Of a stretch of 64,000 nt of DNA, positions 48,253 through 61,487 are shown piece by piece. The position numbers and the translations under genes were made by a program. The notes under the pieces are model-generated. The model searched no databases. It was not told the DNA's origin and saw nothing but the letters and a program-made list of their open reading frames with translations. Origin of the DNA: Paraperlucidibaca baekdonensis. GTDB lineage: Bacteria > Pseudomonadota > Gammaproteobacteria > Pseudomonadales > Moraxellaceae. The stretch is from assembly GCF_003387535.1 (NCBI RefSeq), contig NZ_QUNR01000004.1, positions 186,001 through 250,000 of the forward strand. The letters are read 5' to 3'. Every line of letters starts with the position of its first letter. Position 1 is the first letter of the stretch.

Positions 48253-48621
48253 TTAATACACAGGTGGTGGCGCAGGTGGCTCGTGGCTACGCACAGCGAG
48301 TGCTTGCTGGCGCGCAGTTTCACGCACCTGCGCTAGTGCTTCGGCATCGGCGGCCTGGGTCGCTTCTTGCGCTCTCGCCTGCTCAGCCTCACGTGCTTTA
48401 CGCCACATGCTTAGGCGAGTGCTAAAGCTGCCAGCGATGAAGCCAACAATGACGCCAACGGTTAGTGACATGAAAATAACAAAACCAGCATTTACCGGGC
48501 CAGTATTGGTAAACAATAAGTTCAAGCTGACCGAGTCGTTATTAACAATAACCATCCAAAACCCAGTAAATAGAAAAACGAGCATAAAAGCCCAGAAAAC
48601 AGCCTTTTTAATGGCAGTCAT
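48253..48621 (-). CDS. lapA: LapA/DUF1049 family membrane protein
   Basis: This 122-residue protein has two transmembrane helices (about residues 6-25 and 45-65) and an Ala/Glu/Gln-rich cytoplasmic tail (residues 70-110) likely to form a helix. The [22 protein letters not shown] region fits the LapA family, whose E. coli member helps set lipopolysaccharide level with LapB and FtsH. The tail ends in PEPPAPPP-like prolines. It overlaps ihfB by 4 bp. No lapB gene follows here, so the lipopolysaccharide role is inferred from family. Confidence 0.85.
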   Translation of the reverse strand: MTAIKKAVFWAFMLVFLFTGFWMVIVNNDSVSLNLLFTNTGPVNAGFVIFMSLTVGVIVGFIAGSFSTRLSMWRKAREAEQARAQEATQAADAEALAQVRETARQQALAVRSHEPPAPPPVY

Positions 48622-48938
48622 GATTGATTACCCTCAATGGCCGTGTGACTAGCACTTTCATCGACGCGGTCACGTAATGCTTTGCCGGGCTTAAAGTGAG
48701 GCGAGCTTTTCGCTTGCAAGGAAACCGATTCGCCAGTCTTTGGGTTGCGACCAATGCGAGGCGCACGATGATGCAGACAGAAACTACCAAAGCCGCGTAT
48801 TTCAATGCGCTCATTGGTGGCTAGCGTTTCTGACAGCTGCTCGACCATGGTCTTCACAGCAAGCTCCACATCTTTACCTGTGAGCAGCGTTTGACGAGCA
48901 CTGAGGCGCTCGATGATGTCTGATCGGGTCAATGTCAT
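48618..48938 (-). CDS. ihfB: Integration host factor beta subunit
   Basis: This 106-residue DNA-bending subunit forms IHF with IhfA. The HU/IHF fold is evident: [44 protein letters not shown] with the DNA-intercalating Pro in the beta arm, and a [10 protein letters not shown] end. A slightly long C-terminal tail ([13 protein letters not shown]) is present. It lies downstream of rpsA past a hairpin terminator, as in most gammaproteobacteria, and overlaps lapA by 4 bp. Confidence 0.97.
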   Translation of the reverse strand: MTLTRSDIIERLSARQTLLTGKDVELAVKTMVEQLSETLATNERIEIRGFGSFCLHHRAPRIGRNPKTGESVSLQAKSSPHFKPGKALRDRVDESASHTAIEGNQS

Positions 48939-48994
48939 TGTGGCTCTCTCATTTGCGCGAAATAGTGAAAAATCAACACACTGATTCTAAACAT

Positions 48995-49024
48995 AAAAAA
49001 ACGGGAGTAGTCACCTACCCCCGT
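48995..49024 (-). terminator. Terminator after rpsA
   Basis: On the minus strand ACGGGGGTAG-GTGA-CTACTCCCGT forms a 10-bp stem with one G-T pair, then seven T residues. It lies 25 bp past the rpsA stop and 57 bp before ihfB, so ihfB may be read by partial readthrough or its own promoter. Confidence 0.88.
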
Positions 49025-49049
49025 TTATTTTTACCACAGATCGCTAAGA

Positions 49050-50723
49050 TCAGTTACCCATCTGGGCCTTGATCAAATCACCAATGGTCTTAGGACCAGC
49101 GGCATCTTCTGGCTGATCTTTCAGATTGGCAATCGCTTCGCGGTCATCAGCTTCGTCTTTGGCTTTCACCGACAAGCTAATTAAGCGAGTTTTACGATCG
49201 ATGCTGATGATTTTAGCTTCAACAGTATCGCCAACAGTCAGATGCTTAGTAGCATCTTCAACGCGATCGCGGCTCAATTCAGACGCACGCAGGCTGCCTT
49301 CCACACCGTCCATCACTTCGATGGTCGCGCCTTTGGCATCAACCGACTTCACCGTGCCTTTGATGATGGCGCCTTTATCGAACTGGGCAACGAAATCACC
49401 GAAAGGATCGCGCTCTAATTGCTTGATGCCTAAGGAGATACGCTCGCGCTCTGGGTCAACCGACAAGATGGTGGCTTCGATGGGATCGCCCTTCTTGTAG
49501 TTGCGAACAGCTTCTTCGCCTGGCTCATTCCACGAAATGTCGGAGAGGTGAACCAAACCATCGATGCCGCCGTCGAGGCCGATGAAGATACCAAAGTCAG
49601 TGATCGACTTGATGTTGCCGGCCACTTTCTCGCCCTTCTCATGTTGACGCGCAAAGGCATCCCATGGATTTTCGCGGCACTGTTTGATACCCAAGGAGAT
49701 GCGACGACGTACTTCGTCGATGTCCAAGACCATAACTTCCACTTCGTCGCCGATTTGTACGACTTTAGATGGGTGGATGTTTTTGTTGGTCCAATCCATT
49801 TCTGATACGTGCACGAGGCCTTCCACGCCTTCTTCGATTTCAGCAAAGCAGCCGTAATCGGTCAGGTTGGTGATCTTGGCTTGGACGCGTGTACCTTCTG
49901 GGTAACGGCCCATTAATGCTAACCATGGATCTTCGCCCAGCTGTTTCAGACCCAAGGACACACGATTGCGCTCACGGTCAAATTTCAGCACTTTCACGGT
50001 CAGCTCAGTGCCCACTTCAACGATTTCGCTTGGATGCTTGATGCGCTTCCAAGCCATGTCGGTGATGTGCAACAGACCATCGATACCGCCGAGGTCGACG
50101 AATGCGCCGTAATCGGTCAAGTTTTTCACGATGCCTTTAACCACTTGGCCTTCTTGCAGGTTGGCCAGTAGTTGTTCGCGTTCTGCGGAGCTTTCAGCTT
50201 CCATCACAGCGCGGCGTGACACCACAACGTTGTTGCGTTTAGCGTCGAGCTTGATGAGTTTGAATTCAAGCTCACGGCCTTCTAAATGTGCTGTATCGCG
50301 GATTGGGCGAATATCGACCAATGAGCCCGGCAAGAACGCACGAATAGAGCCGATATCGACGGTGAAACCGCCTTTAACTTTGCCAGACATGATGCCTTTG
50401 ACGATTTCGCTGGCTTCGAAGATTTTCTCTAAGCGAATCCAGGTTTCGGCGCGTTTAGCTTTTTCGCGTGACAGCAGGGTGTAGCCCATGCCGTTGTCGA
50501 GAGCATCGACAACAACGTCTACTTCATCACCTACAGCGACTTCTAGCTCGCGGCGATCATTCAAAAACTCTTCGCGGGCAATGACGCCCTCGGATTTCAA
50601 GCCAGTGTCGACCGTTACCCAATCACTATCGATGGCAACAACGGTACCCTTGATCAGAGCACCGCGCTCTACATCTAGGGAAACTAAGCTTTCTTCAAAC
50701 AGGGCGGCAAATGAATCAGTCAT
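49050..50723 (-). CDS. rpsA: 30S ribosomal protein S1
   Basis: This 557-residue protein, the same length as in E. coli, has six S1 RNA-binding repeats; clear examples are [20 protein letters not shown] and [20 protein letters not shown]. It unwinds mRNA and helps bind it to the 30S subunit. The start is the ATG at 50723, preceded by GGAAGGA at good spacing; an upstream in-frame start at 50750 would add nine unconserved residues. The 180-bp leader contains an 11-bp inverted repeat that could serve autoregulation. Confidence 0.97.
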   Translation of the reverse strand: MTDSFAALFEESLVSLDVERGALIKGTVVAIDSDWVTVDTGLKSEGVIAREEFLNDRRELEVAVGDEVDVVVDALDNGMGYTLLSREKAKRAETWIRLEKIFEASEIVKGIMSGKVKGGFTVDIGSIRAFLPGSLVDIRPIRDTAHLEGRELEFKLIKLDAKRNNVVVSRRAVMEAESSAEREQLLANLQEGQVVKGIVKNLTDYGAFVDLGGIDGLLHITDMAWKRIKHPSEIVEVGTELTVKVLKFDRERNRVSLGLKQLGEDPWLALMGRYPEGTRVQAKITNLTDYGCFAEIEEGVEGLVHVSEMDWTNKNIHPSKVVQIGDEVEVMVLDIDEVRRRISLGIKQCRENPWDAFARQHEKGEKVAGNIKSITDFGIFIGLDGGIDGLVHLSDISWNEPGEEAVRNYKKGDPIEATILSVDPERERISLGIKQLERDPFGDFVAQFDKGAIIKGTVKSVDAKGATIEVMDGVEGSLRASELSRDRVEDATKHLTVGDTVEAKIISIDRKTRLISLSVKAKDEADDREAIANLKDQPEDAAGPKTIGDLIKAQMGN

Positions 50724-50794
50724 GTAATCCTTCCAGTGCCAAGGTGGCACTTCTATTCAGCCGACGGACCAGCTCCGACGGGTTTATGGGGTAA

Positions 50795-50836
50795 GAATCA
50801 ATGCCAGCCACACTGGTAGACGCTAGGCATTGATTC
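50795..50836 (-). promoter_or_regulatory. Long inverted repeat in the cmk-rpsA intergenic leader
   Basis: GAATCAATGCC (50795-50805) and GGCATTGATTC (50826-50836) are perfect 11-bp inverted arms around a 20-base loop, about 70 bp upstream of the rpsA start. There is no T-run, so it is not an ordinary terminator. It could be an RNA element for S1 autoregulation or an operator. Confidence 0.45.
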
Positions 50837-50903
50837 GCCAACAGCAAGAACACCGGGCGATGGTCTTGCGCTAGTACTGTAGCCGCCGCTAAGGCGTCGG
50901 CTA

Positions 50904-51629
50904 TTAATTCAGAAACTTGGCCAGTTCGGGCGCGGCTCGGGCGGCATCAATAACACGCTGCACAACGGCCTCAATGCCCAAGTCCGTGCTATCGAGCACT
51001 AAGGCGCCCTCGGCTGGCTTCAACGGCGCAATGCTGCGCTCCATATCGCGCGTATCACGTGCACGAATATCGTCAATTAGGGCGGCGAGGCTAGCATCAA
51101 AGCCCTTTTCAAGCAACTGCTTGTAGCGCCGCTCGGCTCGCGCCTCTGCTGAGGCCGTGAGAAATACCTTGAGATCGGCGTGCGGAAAAACCACGGTGCC
51201 CATGTCGCGGCCATCGGCCACTAAGCCGGGTGATTCGCGGAATGCTTGTTGGCGCGCCAACAGGGCATTGCGCACGCGCGGCAGCACGGCCACCTGAGAG
51301 GCCGCACGACCGGCCTCCTCGGTACGAATTTCTAAGCTCACGTCTTCGCCTTCGAGCATGATGATGGCGTCGCCATTGGCATCGGCAGTGAATTGCACAT
51401 CTAAATGCGCCGCCAAGACTTCGAGCGCGGGTTCATTATCGATGGACACCGCATGACGCTTAGCCGCTGCGCCGAGCAGACGATAGAGCGCACCGGAGTC
51501 GAGCACATGAAAGCCTAAGCGCGCCGCAACGCGATGGGCAATGGTGCCTTTACCTGATCCGCTCGGGCCGTCAATGGTAAGCACGGGCACATAAATCGTG
51601 GCGGTGCGGCGTTCAATTTCATCACTCAT
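50904..51629 (-). CDS. cmk: Cytidylate kinase
   Basis: This 241-residue kinase phosphorylates CMP and dCMP. The P-loop is GPSGSGKGT (residues about 20-28), DSGALYR follows, and [34 protein letters not shown] contains the nucleotide-binding region. A short N-terminal extension of about 12 residues relative to E. coli Cmk is present. The gene follows the tyrA::aroA fusion by 20 bp in the conserved aromatic biosynthesis-cmk-rpsA string. Confidence 0.96.
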   Translation of the reverse strand: MSDEIERRTATIYVPVLTIDGPSGSGKGTIAHRVAARLGFHVLDSGALYRLLGAAAKRHAVSIDNEPALEVLAAHLDVQFTADANGDAIIMLEGEDVSLEIRTEEAGRAASQVAVLPRVRNALLARQQAFRESPGLVADGRDMGTVVFPHADLKVFLTASAEARAERRYKQLLEKGFDASLAALIDDIRARDTRDMERSIAPLKPAEGALVLDSTDLGIEAVVQRVIDAARAAPELAKFLN

Positions 51630-51649
51630 GCAAACTTTTACTCTAACGC

Positions 51650-53881
51650 TTAATGAAGGTCGTGTTCGCTGGCGCGAATGCGAAGACCGCAGCGCCGAGC
51701 AAGACCAATAAAGTCTGGAAAACTGGTGGCAACATTGGCGCAGTCACGAATCACTATCGGGCCAGTAGCACGCAAACCAGCCATAGCAAATGACATGGCG
51801 ATACGGTGATCGCCGTGGCTGATGACCTCACCACTGCCGATCGGGCCGCCGGTAATGACAATGCCATCGGCGGTCGGCACTGCGCTGACACCGAGCGTGA
51901 GCAGACCATCAGCCATGACTTGAATACGATCAGACTCTTTTACGCGCAACTCTTCAGCGCCGGTCAGCGTAGTCACGCCTTCGGCACAGGCTGCTGCAAT
52001 AAATAGGGATGGGAACTCATCGATAGCCAGTGGCACTTGATCTTCGGGGATATCAATGCCCTTTAGCTGCGCACTGCGCACATGCAGATCCGCCACTGGC
52101 TCACCGCCGACTTCACGGCTATTGAGCACCTCAATATTGCCGCCCATGGCGCGCAAAATATTGATCACGCCAACGCGTGTGGGGTTCATGCCCACGTGCT
52201 CAAGAACCAGGTCGGAGTCCGGTGCGATGCTGGCCGCGACGAGGAAAAATGCCGCCGAGGAAATATCCGCGGGCACATCGATTTGTGTGGCTGTCAGCTT
52301 GCCGCCACCTTGCACATTGGCGGTGGCGCCCTCGGTTTTCACCGCATAGCCAAAACCGCGCAACATACGCTCGGTATGATCACGGGTGGGTGCCGGCTCA
52401 GTCACCGAGGTCGTGCCCTGAGCCCATAGCCCGGCAAGCAGCACGCCCGACTTGACTTGGGCGCTGGCGATCGGCATGTCGTAATGAATGCCCTTCAGTG
52501 CAGCATTGCCAGTAATGGTCACTGGCGGTGTGCCGCGTTCGCCGGTGGTTTGAATATCGGCGCCCATCATACGTAGTGGCTTAGCGATGCGCTCCATCGG
52601 GCGTTTTGCCAATGAGGCATCGCCGGTGAGCACGGCATTGAAGGGTTGCGCCGACAGCAAGCCCGAGAGCAGGCGCATGGTGGTGCCGGAGTTGCCAACG
52701 TAAATTGGCCCCGGCGGCGCTTTCAGGCCGTGCAGGCCGACGCCATGGACGCGCACGCGGCCAGCGGTTGGCCCCTCAATGACCACGCCCATGTCGCGGA
52801 AGGCTTGTAGCGTGGCGAGTGCATCCTCGCCTTCTAAAAAGCCGGTGACATCGGTCACACCGGTGGCCAGCGAGCCAAGCATGATGGAACGATGCGAAAT
52901 GGATTTATCGCCGGGCACGCGCGCGCGACCCGTGAAATTGCCGCCGGGCTCGACGGTAAAACGTAATTCTTTGGTATGGGTCATGGACTTTGCATAGGCC
53001 GTACCGGCCAACATGTGGGTGAAGTGTTCGCGAGCGGCACGAGCACGGGTAAACATGCCGAGCAAGGCGTCGCTGTCATTGCTGGTAATGGCGTCTCGCA
53101 CGCGTTGAGTACCAGCCTCAAAGGCATCTAAGGCGCTGATCACGGCGTCGCGATTGGCCAGAAAAATATCGTGCCACATGCGTGGATCGCTGGCAGCAAT
53201 GCGGGTGAAGTCGCGAAAACCGCCGGCAGCATACCGAAAAATGTCGAGATTGTCTGATTCTTGCGCCAAGGTATCGACGAGTGAGAAGGCCAGCAGGTGT
53301 GGCAAATGACTAGTTCGCGCTAATACCGCGTCGTGCTGCTCAACGCGCATAGTCATCACTTCAGCGCCAGCAGCCTGCCAAAGTGCCGTCACCAACGCCA
53401 CGGCATCGGCACTGGTGTGCGTAAGTGGCGTGAGAATGACTTTATGCGCGGCAAATAGATCCGCCCTACCCGCCATCACGCCGCTTTGCTCAGAGCCGGC
53501 AATGGGATGACCGGGCACAAAGGTTGCTGGTACGTGGCCCCAGACGGCTTCGGCGGCGGCCACGACATTGCCTTTGGTGCTCCCCACATCGGTGACCACA
53601 GCACTTTGGCTCAATGCCGGCTTAATGGCGGCCATGACGGCTTCGGTGGCATTCACCGGCATCGCCAAGATCACTAAATCAGCACCGCGCACAGCATCGG
53701 CAGGATTGGCATAACCGATATCGATAATGCCCAACTGCTGCGCAGTGGCGAGAGTTTGGCGACTACGACTGGCGGCGGTAATGCGCTCAACCAGGCCACG
53801 CTCGCGCAGCAGTCGCGCTAAGCTCGAGCCAATGAGGCCGAGACCAATAAAGGCGACTTGACGTAATGGCCAGCGTTGCAT
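51650..53881 (-). CDS. Fused prephenate dehydrogenase / EPSP synthase
   Basis: This 743-residue bifunctional protein joins two steps of aromatic amino acid synthesis. Residues 1 to about 295 are a TyrA-type NAD-dependent dehydrogenase ([17 protein letters not shown]). From about residue 300 the AroA enzyme begins, with [37 protein letters not shown] and the late [12 protein letters not shown] and [10 protein letters not shown] motifs. Such tyrA-aroA fusions are known in Pseudomonas and Acinetobacter. The start overlaps the hisC stop by one base. Confidence 0.96.
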   Translation of the reverse strand: MQRWPLRQVAFIGLGLIGSSLARLLRERGLVERITAASRSRQTLATAQQLGIIDIGYANPADAVRGADLVILAMPVNATEAVMAAIKPALSQSAVVTDVGSTKGNVVAAAEAVWGHVPATFVPGHPIAGSEQSGVMAGRADLFAAHKVILTPLTHTSADAVALVTALWQAAGAEVMTMRVEQHDAVLARTSHLPHLLAFSLVDTLAQESDNLDIFRYAAGGFRDFTRIAASDPRMWHDIFLANRDAVISALDAFEAGTQRVRDAITSNDSDALLGMFTRARAAREHFTHMLAGTAYAKSMTHTKELRFTVEPGGNFTGRARVPGDKSISHRSIMLGSLATGVTDVTGFLEGEDALATLQAFRDMGVVIEGPTAGRVRVHGVGLHGLKAPPGPIYVGNSGTTMRLLSGLLSAQPFNAVLTGDASLAKRPMERIAKPLRMMGADIQTTGERGTPPVTITGNAALKGIHYDMPIASAQVKSGVLLAGLWAQGTTSVTEPAPTRDHTERMLRGFGYAVKTEGATANVQGGGKLTATQIDVPADISSAAFFLVAASIAPDSDLVLEHVGMNPTRVGVINILRAMGGNIEVLNSREVGGEPVADLHVRSAQLKGIDIPEDQVPLAIDEFPSLFIAAACAEGVTTLTGAEELRVKESDRIQVMADGLLTLGVSAVPTADGIVITGGPIGSGEVISHGDHRIAMSFAMAGLRATGPIVIRDCANVATSFPDFIGLARRCGLRIRASEHDLH

Positions 53882-55002
53882 TAGCCGTCCACCTGCTGAT
53901 TAAGCACACGCGCTAAGGCATTAATCGCAAAGCTATTTTCTTCTTCCGTGCCAATCGATATGCGTAGGTGATTGGGCAAGCCATAAGCGCCCACGGGTCG
54001 CACAATCACGCCCTCGCGCAGCAAGGCCTGAAAGATCGGCATGGCCTCGGCGGCCATATCCACGCAGAGAAAATTCCCGCGCGATGGCAAGCAGCTCAGG
54101 CCGAGCGCTTGTGTGGCGGCGAGCCATTGCGACATACCGGCATCGTTTAGTGCACGGGTTTGCTGAACAAAGGCCTCATCGGTGATCGCCGCCTCGGCAG
54201 CTATGAGCGCTAAGCTATTGACATTAAACGGCTGTCGCACGCGATTAAGCAGGCCGCTGAGCTCGGCACTGGCCACCCCATAGCCCACGCGCAACGACGC
54301 CAGACCATAGGCTTTCGCCAAGGTGCGGGTGACAATCAGGTTGGCGTAACGACCAAGCTGCGCCAGGCCGTTGAGTGCCGATGCATCGCTGACGAACTCG
54401 CCATAGGCCTCGTCGAGCACCACAATCACATGAGCGGGTACGCGGGTCATTAAGGCGTGAAAATCGGCCTCGCTAAACCACGTGCCGGTGGGATTGTTGG
54501 GGTTGGCGAGGAAAATCACCTTGGTTTTTGTGGTGATGGCCTCCGCCATGGCGACTAAGTCGTGGCCATAATCCCGCGCCGGCACACACACGCCGGTGGC
54601 CCCCACGGCTTGCACGCTGAGCGGGTAGACGGCAAAGGCGTATTGGCTATAAATAGCCTCATCACCCTCACCCAAAAACACCCGCGCGATGATATCGAGC
54701 AGGTCATTCGAGCCGTTACCGAGTGTGATGGCCTCAAGCGCACAGCCAAACTTGTTGGCAATCGCCTGCTTTAAGCGAAAACCACTGCCATCAGGGTAGC
54801 GCCCGAGTTCAAGCGGATTGGCTAAGGCTAGTTGCAGTGCGGCCAAGGCTTTCGGCGATGGCCCGAGCGGATTTTCATTGCTAGCTAATTTCACCACGCG
54901 TGTTAGGCCGAGCTCACGCTGTAGCTCATCGACCGGCTTGCCGGGCTGATACGGCGCAAGACCCTGCACACCCAGTCGCGCTTGTTTAATAAAATCAGTC
55001 AT
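53881..55002 (-). CDS. hisC: Histidinol-phosphate/aromatic aminotransferase HisC
   Basis: This 373-residue PLP-dependent class II aminotransferase has LANPNNPTGTWFSE and TRTLAKAYGLASLRVGYGVA, the latter with the PLP Lys. In pseudomonads this second HisC copy sits between pheA and tyrA and is thought to serve tyrosine and phenylalanine synthesis as well as histidine. The ATG at 55002 is chosen because the longer frame to 55080 runs into the end of pheA and adds no conserved sequence. Confidence 0.94.
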   Translation of the reverse strand: MTDFIKQARLGVQGLAPYQPGKPVDELQRELGLTRVVKLASNENPLGPSPKALAALQLALANPLELGRYPDGSGFRLKQAIANKFGCALEAITLGNGSNDLLDIIARVFLGEGDEAIYSQYAFAVYPLSVQAVGATGVCVPARDYGHDLVAMAEAITTKTKVIFLANPNNPTGTWFSEADFHALMTRVPAHVIVVLDEAYGEFVSDASALNGLAQLGRYANLIVTRTLAKAYGLASLRVGYGVASAELSGLLNRVRQPFNVNSLALIAAEAAITDEAFVQQTRALNDAGMSQWLAATQALGLSCLPSRGNFLCVDMAAEAMPIFQALLREGVIVRPVGAYGLPNHLRISIGTEEENSFAINALARVLNQQVDG

Positions 55003-55036
55003 GTAAAGCGATACCTTCGCGTTGAGCCCTAGCCAT

Positions 55037-56119
55037 TTACAGCACCGCTTTTGGGTAAGAGCCCAGCCATTTAACTTCACGCATGCGCGGCTCCAGCTCG
55101 GCCATCACGGCCTGTACGGCGGGATCGTCTTGATGGCCTTCGAAGTCGATAAAAAACGCGTAGGTCCAAATATCGTGCTTGCTCGGGCGGCTTTCAATGC
55201 GCGTGAGGTTGATACCGCGGCGATGAAACGGCTCCAGCAGTGTAAACAGTGCACCCGGCTGATTTTTCGCGGTAATGATGATGGAGGTTTTATCCTGACC
55301 ACTCGCCGCCACGGCCTCTCGGCCAATAATCAAGAAGCGCGTGGTGTTATTGGGGTTGTCTTCAATGCGCTGATGCAGCTGCGTTAAGCCATAAAGCTCA
55401 GCGGCAGTCTCGCCAGCAATCGCCGCCGAATGCCATTCGCCTTTGATGCGCCGTGCCGCTTCAGCATTGCTCGATACCGCCACGCGCTCCGCACTTGGGA
55501 AATTGGCATCGAGCCATTGCCGGCATTGTGCTAAGGACTGCTGATGCGAATAAATCCGCGAAATGGCCGCTGTTTTGGTGCCCTCACTGACCACCAAATG
55601 ATGGTGAATTCTGAGCTCAACTTCGCCGATAATACGTAAATTTGATGTTAAAAATGAGTCTAGCGTGTGATTAACCATGCCCTCGGTGGAGTTCTCTACC
55701 GGCACCACACCGTAATCGGCAGAGCCGGCGGCGACATCACGAAAGACTTCATCAATAGTTGCTAATGGCGACGTTTTCACGGCATGGCCAAAGTGCTTGA
55801 CCGCTGCGGTTTGCGTAAAGGTGCCATTGGGACCCAAAAATGCGATGGTCAGCGGATGCTCGAGTGCCAAACACGCCGACATGATTTCGCGAAACAGTCG
55901 CGCCATGGTCTCGGGGTGCAGCGGTCCGGCATTGCGCGCCATGACCTTTTGCAGGACTTGCGCCTCGCGCTCCGGCCGATAAAACACCGTGGTCTCGGGG
56001 CTTTCGCGGAGTTTTATCTGTGCCACATGCTGCGCGCACTGAGCACGTTCGCTAATCAGCGTTTGAATTTGCGCATCGAGGCTGTCGATGCGTTGACGCA
56101 CATCATCTAAGTCTGTCAT
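55037..56119 (-). CDS. pheA: Chorismate mutase / prephenate dehydratase (P-protein)
   Basis: This 360-residue bifunctional enzyme leads to phenylalanine. An N-terminal AroQ chorismate mutase (residues 1 to about 90, VRQRIDSLDAQIQTLISERA) precedes the dehydratase (FLGPNGTFTQTAAVKHFG, and VPVENSTEGMVNHTLD). A C-terminal ACT domain (GALFTLLEPFHRRGINLTRIESRPS) would mediate feedback inhibition by phenylalanine. It follows serC by 19 bp and leads to hisC. Confidence 0.96.
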   Translation of the reverse strand: MTDLDDVRQRIDSLDAQIQTLISERAQCAQHVAQIKLRESPETTVFYRPEREAQVLQKVMARNAGPLHPETMARLFREIMSACLALEHPLTIAFLGPNGTFTQTAAVKHFGHAVKTSPLATIDEVFRDVAAGSADYGVVPVENSTEGMVNHTLDSFLTSNLRIIGEVELRIHHHLVVSEGTKTAAISRIYSHQQSLAQCRQWLDANFPSAERVAVSSNAEAARRIKGEWHSAAIAGETAAELYGLTQLHQRIEDNPNNTTRFLIIGREAVAASGQDKTSIIITAKNQPGALFTLLEPFHRRGINLTRIESRPSKHDIWTYAFFIDFEGHQDDPAVQAVMAELEPRMREVKWLGSYPKAVL

Positions 56120-56138
56120 TGGCGAGTTCCGTTAGGGC

Positions 56139-57214
56139 TTAGCCGTGGCGGCGTTCAAAGTCGGCCATGAAATCGATGAGGGCATCGACGGCGGCTTCTG
56201 GCACGGCGTTGTAAATACTCGCGCGCATGCCGCCAACCGAGCGATGACCGGCTAAATTCAGCAAATGCTGAGCCTCGGCTTCTTGCAAAAACGTCGCCTC
56301 TAAGCGGGCATCGGCCAGCGTAAAGGGCACGTTCATGCGCGAACGATTGGCGATCGCCACCGGGTTGGCATAGAAGCCGCTGGCATCAATGGCGCCATAG
56401 AGTTTGGCCGCCTTGCGGGCGTTCAGCGCAGCTATGGCCTCGAGGCCGCCCTGCGCTTTCAGCCATTGAAAAACCAGTCCAGACAAATACCACGAATAGG
56501 TTGGCGGCGTGTTGTACATGGAGCCGTTTTTCGCCGCCACGGCATAGTCCATGATCGTGGGCATGCCAGCAGCATACCGCCCGAGTAAATCCTCGCGCAC
56601 GATGACCACGACAATGCCGGCCGGACCAATGTTCTTTTGAGCACCGGCATAAATGAGGCCGAACTTTGAGACATCTAAAGGCTCAGACAAGATGCTCGAC
56701 GAGTAATCGGCGACCAAGGGCACATCGACCGATGGAATAAAGTCGAACTCAACGCCGTGAATGGTTTCATTGGGCGTGTAATGCAGATACGCGGCATGGT
56801 TGTCGAGCTGCCAGGTGCTGACATCGGGCACGGCACGAAAGTGATTGGCAACATCGGTGGCAGCGACATTTACCTGAGCAAATTTCTTCGCCTCGGCAAT
56901 GGCCTTCTCCGACCAAACACCGGTACAAATATAGTCAGCTGATGCCTTGCCGCCGAGCAGATTCATCGGCACTTGCGCGAATTGCTGCGTAGCCCCGCCC
57001 TGTAAGAACAACACTTTATAGTTGTCAGGGATCGCTAATAAATCGCGCAGGTCTTGCTCGGCTCGCTCGGCTATCGCAACAAAATCGGCGCCGCGATGGC
57101 TCATTTCCATGATCGAGCAGCCACGCCTCTGCCAATCGACTAAATCGGCTTGGGCTTGCTGCAACACGGCCTCTGGTAAGGCTGCGGGTCCTGCACAAAA
57201 ATTAAACGCTCGAC

Positions 57215-57218
<4 letters not shown>
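56139..57218 (-). CDS. serC: Phosphoserine aminotransferase
   Basis: This 359-residue class V PLP aminotransferase works in serine and pyridoxal phosphate synthesis. [15 protein letters not shown] opens the protein, [17 protein letters not shown] binds cofactor phosphate, and [13 protein letters not shown] holds the PLP Lys. The start overlaps the gyrA stop by 4 bp, so the gene is probably cotranslated with gyrA, as seen in pseudomonads. Confidence 0.97.
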
Positions 57219-59890
<2,672 letters not shown>

Positions 59891-59928
59891 GCAGTTTTCT
59901 CTTTATTCGGCCGTCGTTAAAGCATGAG

Positions 59929-59937
59929 ATTCTAGCA
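59929..59937 (-). promoter_or_regulatory. Candidate extended -10 promoter of gyrA
   Basis: On the minus strand TGCTAGAAT is an extended -10 element (TGn-TAGAAT, 5/6) about 40 bp upstream of the gyrA start. No good -35 is visible, which is usual for extended -10 promoters. Confidence 0.5.
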
Positions 59938-59972
59938 CAGCAGACGCCATTCAGTAGCACCGATGACCACCG

Positions 59973-59997
59973 CGAAACCCTAGTTTCGAGCTATACT
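59973..59997 (+). promoter_or_regulatory. Palindrome and -10 box upstream of ubiG
   Basis: CGAAAC-CCTA-GTTTCG (59973-59988) is immediately followed by TATACT (59992-59997), about 70 bp before ubiG in the divergent gyrA-ubiG gap. The palindrome sits in the promoter spacer position and is a candidate operator. Confidence 0.4.
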
Positions 59998-60064
59998 TTG
60001 CCGCACATTATTGAGGCGCCAAGCCACTTTCGCCAGCGCCTCCTCAGCGAATTAGGACTGCTTT

Positions 60065-60793
60065 ATGACTCAAGGCCCCGCGCATACGCAAAACGTTGAT
60101 GCCAGCGAAATCGCTAAGTTTGAGGCCCTCGCCTCACAATGGTGGGATAAGCAATCGCAATTTAAGCCGCTACACGACATTAATCCGCTGCGTCTGAATT
60201 GGGTCGATGAGCGCGTGGGCTTGTCGGGCAAACGTGTTTTAGATGTGGGCTGTGGTGGCGGCATTTTGTCGGAAAGTATGGCGCGCCGTGGCGCCGAGGT
60301 GCTCGGCATCGATATGGGCGAAGCGCCATTGGCCGTGGCCACGCTTCACGCAGAGCAAGAGCGTGTGACCTCAGTGACTTACCGCCAATGCACGGTAGAG
60401 GCCTTGGCCGATGAGATGCCGGGCAGTTTCGACACAGTGACCTGTTTAGAGATGCTCGAGCATGTGCCCGATCCGGCGGCGATTGTGGCGGCATGCTATC
60501 GCCTAGTGAAACCCGGCGGCCACGTATTTTTCTCGACGCTCAATCGCAACCCGAAGTCGTGGCTGTTTGCTATTGTGGGTGCCGAGTATGTGTTGCGCAT
60601 GCTGCCGCGCGGCACGCATGACTACAAAAAGTTCATCCGCCCCGCGGAGCTTGCGCGCTGGGTACGCGAGGCTGGCCTCACGCTCAATGAAATGACCGGC
60701 TTGCACTTTAACCCCATCACCGGACGTTATTGGTTAGCGCCCAATGTCGACGTGAATTACATGATCGCCACCACGCGCCCGAGCGCCACGTGA
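60065..60793 (+). CDS. ubiG: Ubiquinone biosynthesis O-methyltransferase UbiG
   Basis: This 242-residue SAM-dependent methyltransferase carries out both O-methylations of ubiquinone synthesis. The SAM motif [20 protein letters not shown] lies near residues 59-78, and [19 protein letters not shown] at the N-terminus and [21 protein letters not shown] near the C-terminus are UbiG hallmarks. Its stop overlaps the mupP start (GTGA), forming a ubiG-mupP-yciK operon as in Pseudomonas. Confidence 0.97.
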   Translation: MTQGPAHTQNVDASEIAKFEALASQWWDKQSQFKPLHDINPLRLNWVDERVGLSGKRVLDVGCGGGILSESMARRGAEVLGIDMGEAPLAVATLHAEQERVTSVTYRQCTVEALADEMPGSFDTVTCLEMLEHVPDPAAIVAACYRLVKPGGHVFFSTLNRNPKSWLFAIVGAEYVLRMLPRGTHDYKKFIRPAELARWVREAGLTLNEMTGLHFNPITGRYWLAPNVDVNYMIATTRPSAT

Positions 60794-61455
60794 GTCGTCC
60801 CGCGGCGGTTTTTTTTGACCTCGATGGCACACTGGTCGACACCGCGCCGGACTTTCACGCTGGCGTCAATCGCCTGCGCGCGGCGCGCGGTGAGTCTGCA
60901 CTGCCCTATGCACCGATTCGTGCGGCGGTCTCAGCGGGCTCCAAAGCCGTGATGGCAGTGGCCTATCCTGAGCTGGCCGAGCATATTGTAGAGCCATTAA
61001 GGCAGGCTTTTCTCGATGACTATGAGGCGCATATTGCCGATCATTCCTTCATTTTCGCTGGGCTCGTCGCCATACTGGCGCAACTGGAGTCCGAAGGCAT
61101 CGCATGGGGCATCGTCACCAATAAGCCCACGCGCTTCACTCGACCGCTTTTACAGGCGCTTGGACTGGATACACGCGCCAGTGCCGTGGTTTGTGCCGAT
61201 GAGGTTACGCGCACCAAGCCAGACCCAGAGCCTATGTTATTGGCCTGTGCTCGCGCTGGCGTGAACGCGCGTGCATGTATTTATGTGGGCGATCATGCCC
61301 GCGATATTGAAGCCGGACGGCGTAGCCACATGCTCACCATAGCCGCAGGCTGGGGCTATTTGGCCGATGGCGAGCAGCTCAGCGACTGGCAAGCCGATGT
61401 CGACTGTGCCACCGTGGCTGACTTCGCTGCCTGGCTCAACACACAGCTGTCGTGA
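60790..61455 (+). CDS. mupP: HAD phosphatase MupP/Gph-like (N-acetylmuramate 6-phosphate phosphatase)
   Basis: This 221-residue HAD-family phosphatase has the nucleophile motif [14 protein letters not shown] at its start, [11 protein letters not shown] (motif II) and [12 protein letters not shown] with [12 protein letters not shown] (motifs III-IV). The position directly after ubiG matches MupP of pseudomonads, which dephosphorylates MurNAc-6-phosphate in a cell-wall recycling route that bypasses de novo synthesis. A phosphoglycolate phosphatase role (Gph) cannot be excluded by sequence alone. GTG at 60790 is chosen because it overlaps the ubiG stop and starts just before the HAD motif. Confidence 0.9.
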   Translation: MSRPAAVFFDLDGTLVDTAPDFHAGVNRLRAARGESALPYAPIRAAVSAGSKAVMAVAYPELAEHIVEPLRQAFLDDYEAHIADHSFIFAGLVAILAQLESEGIAWGIVTNKPTRFTRPLLQALGLDTRASAVVCADEVTRTKPDPEPMLLACARAGVNARACIYVGDHARDIEAGRRSHMLTIAAGWGYLADGEQLSDWQADVDCATVADFAAWLNTQLS

Positions 61456-61487
61456 GCCGTTCACCCTCATTTATTTAGGAGCTTGCT

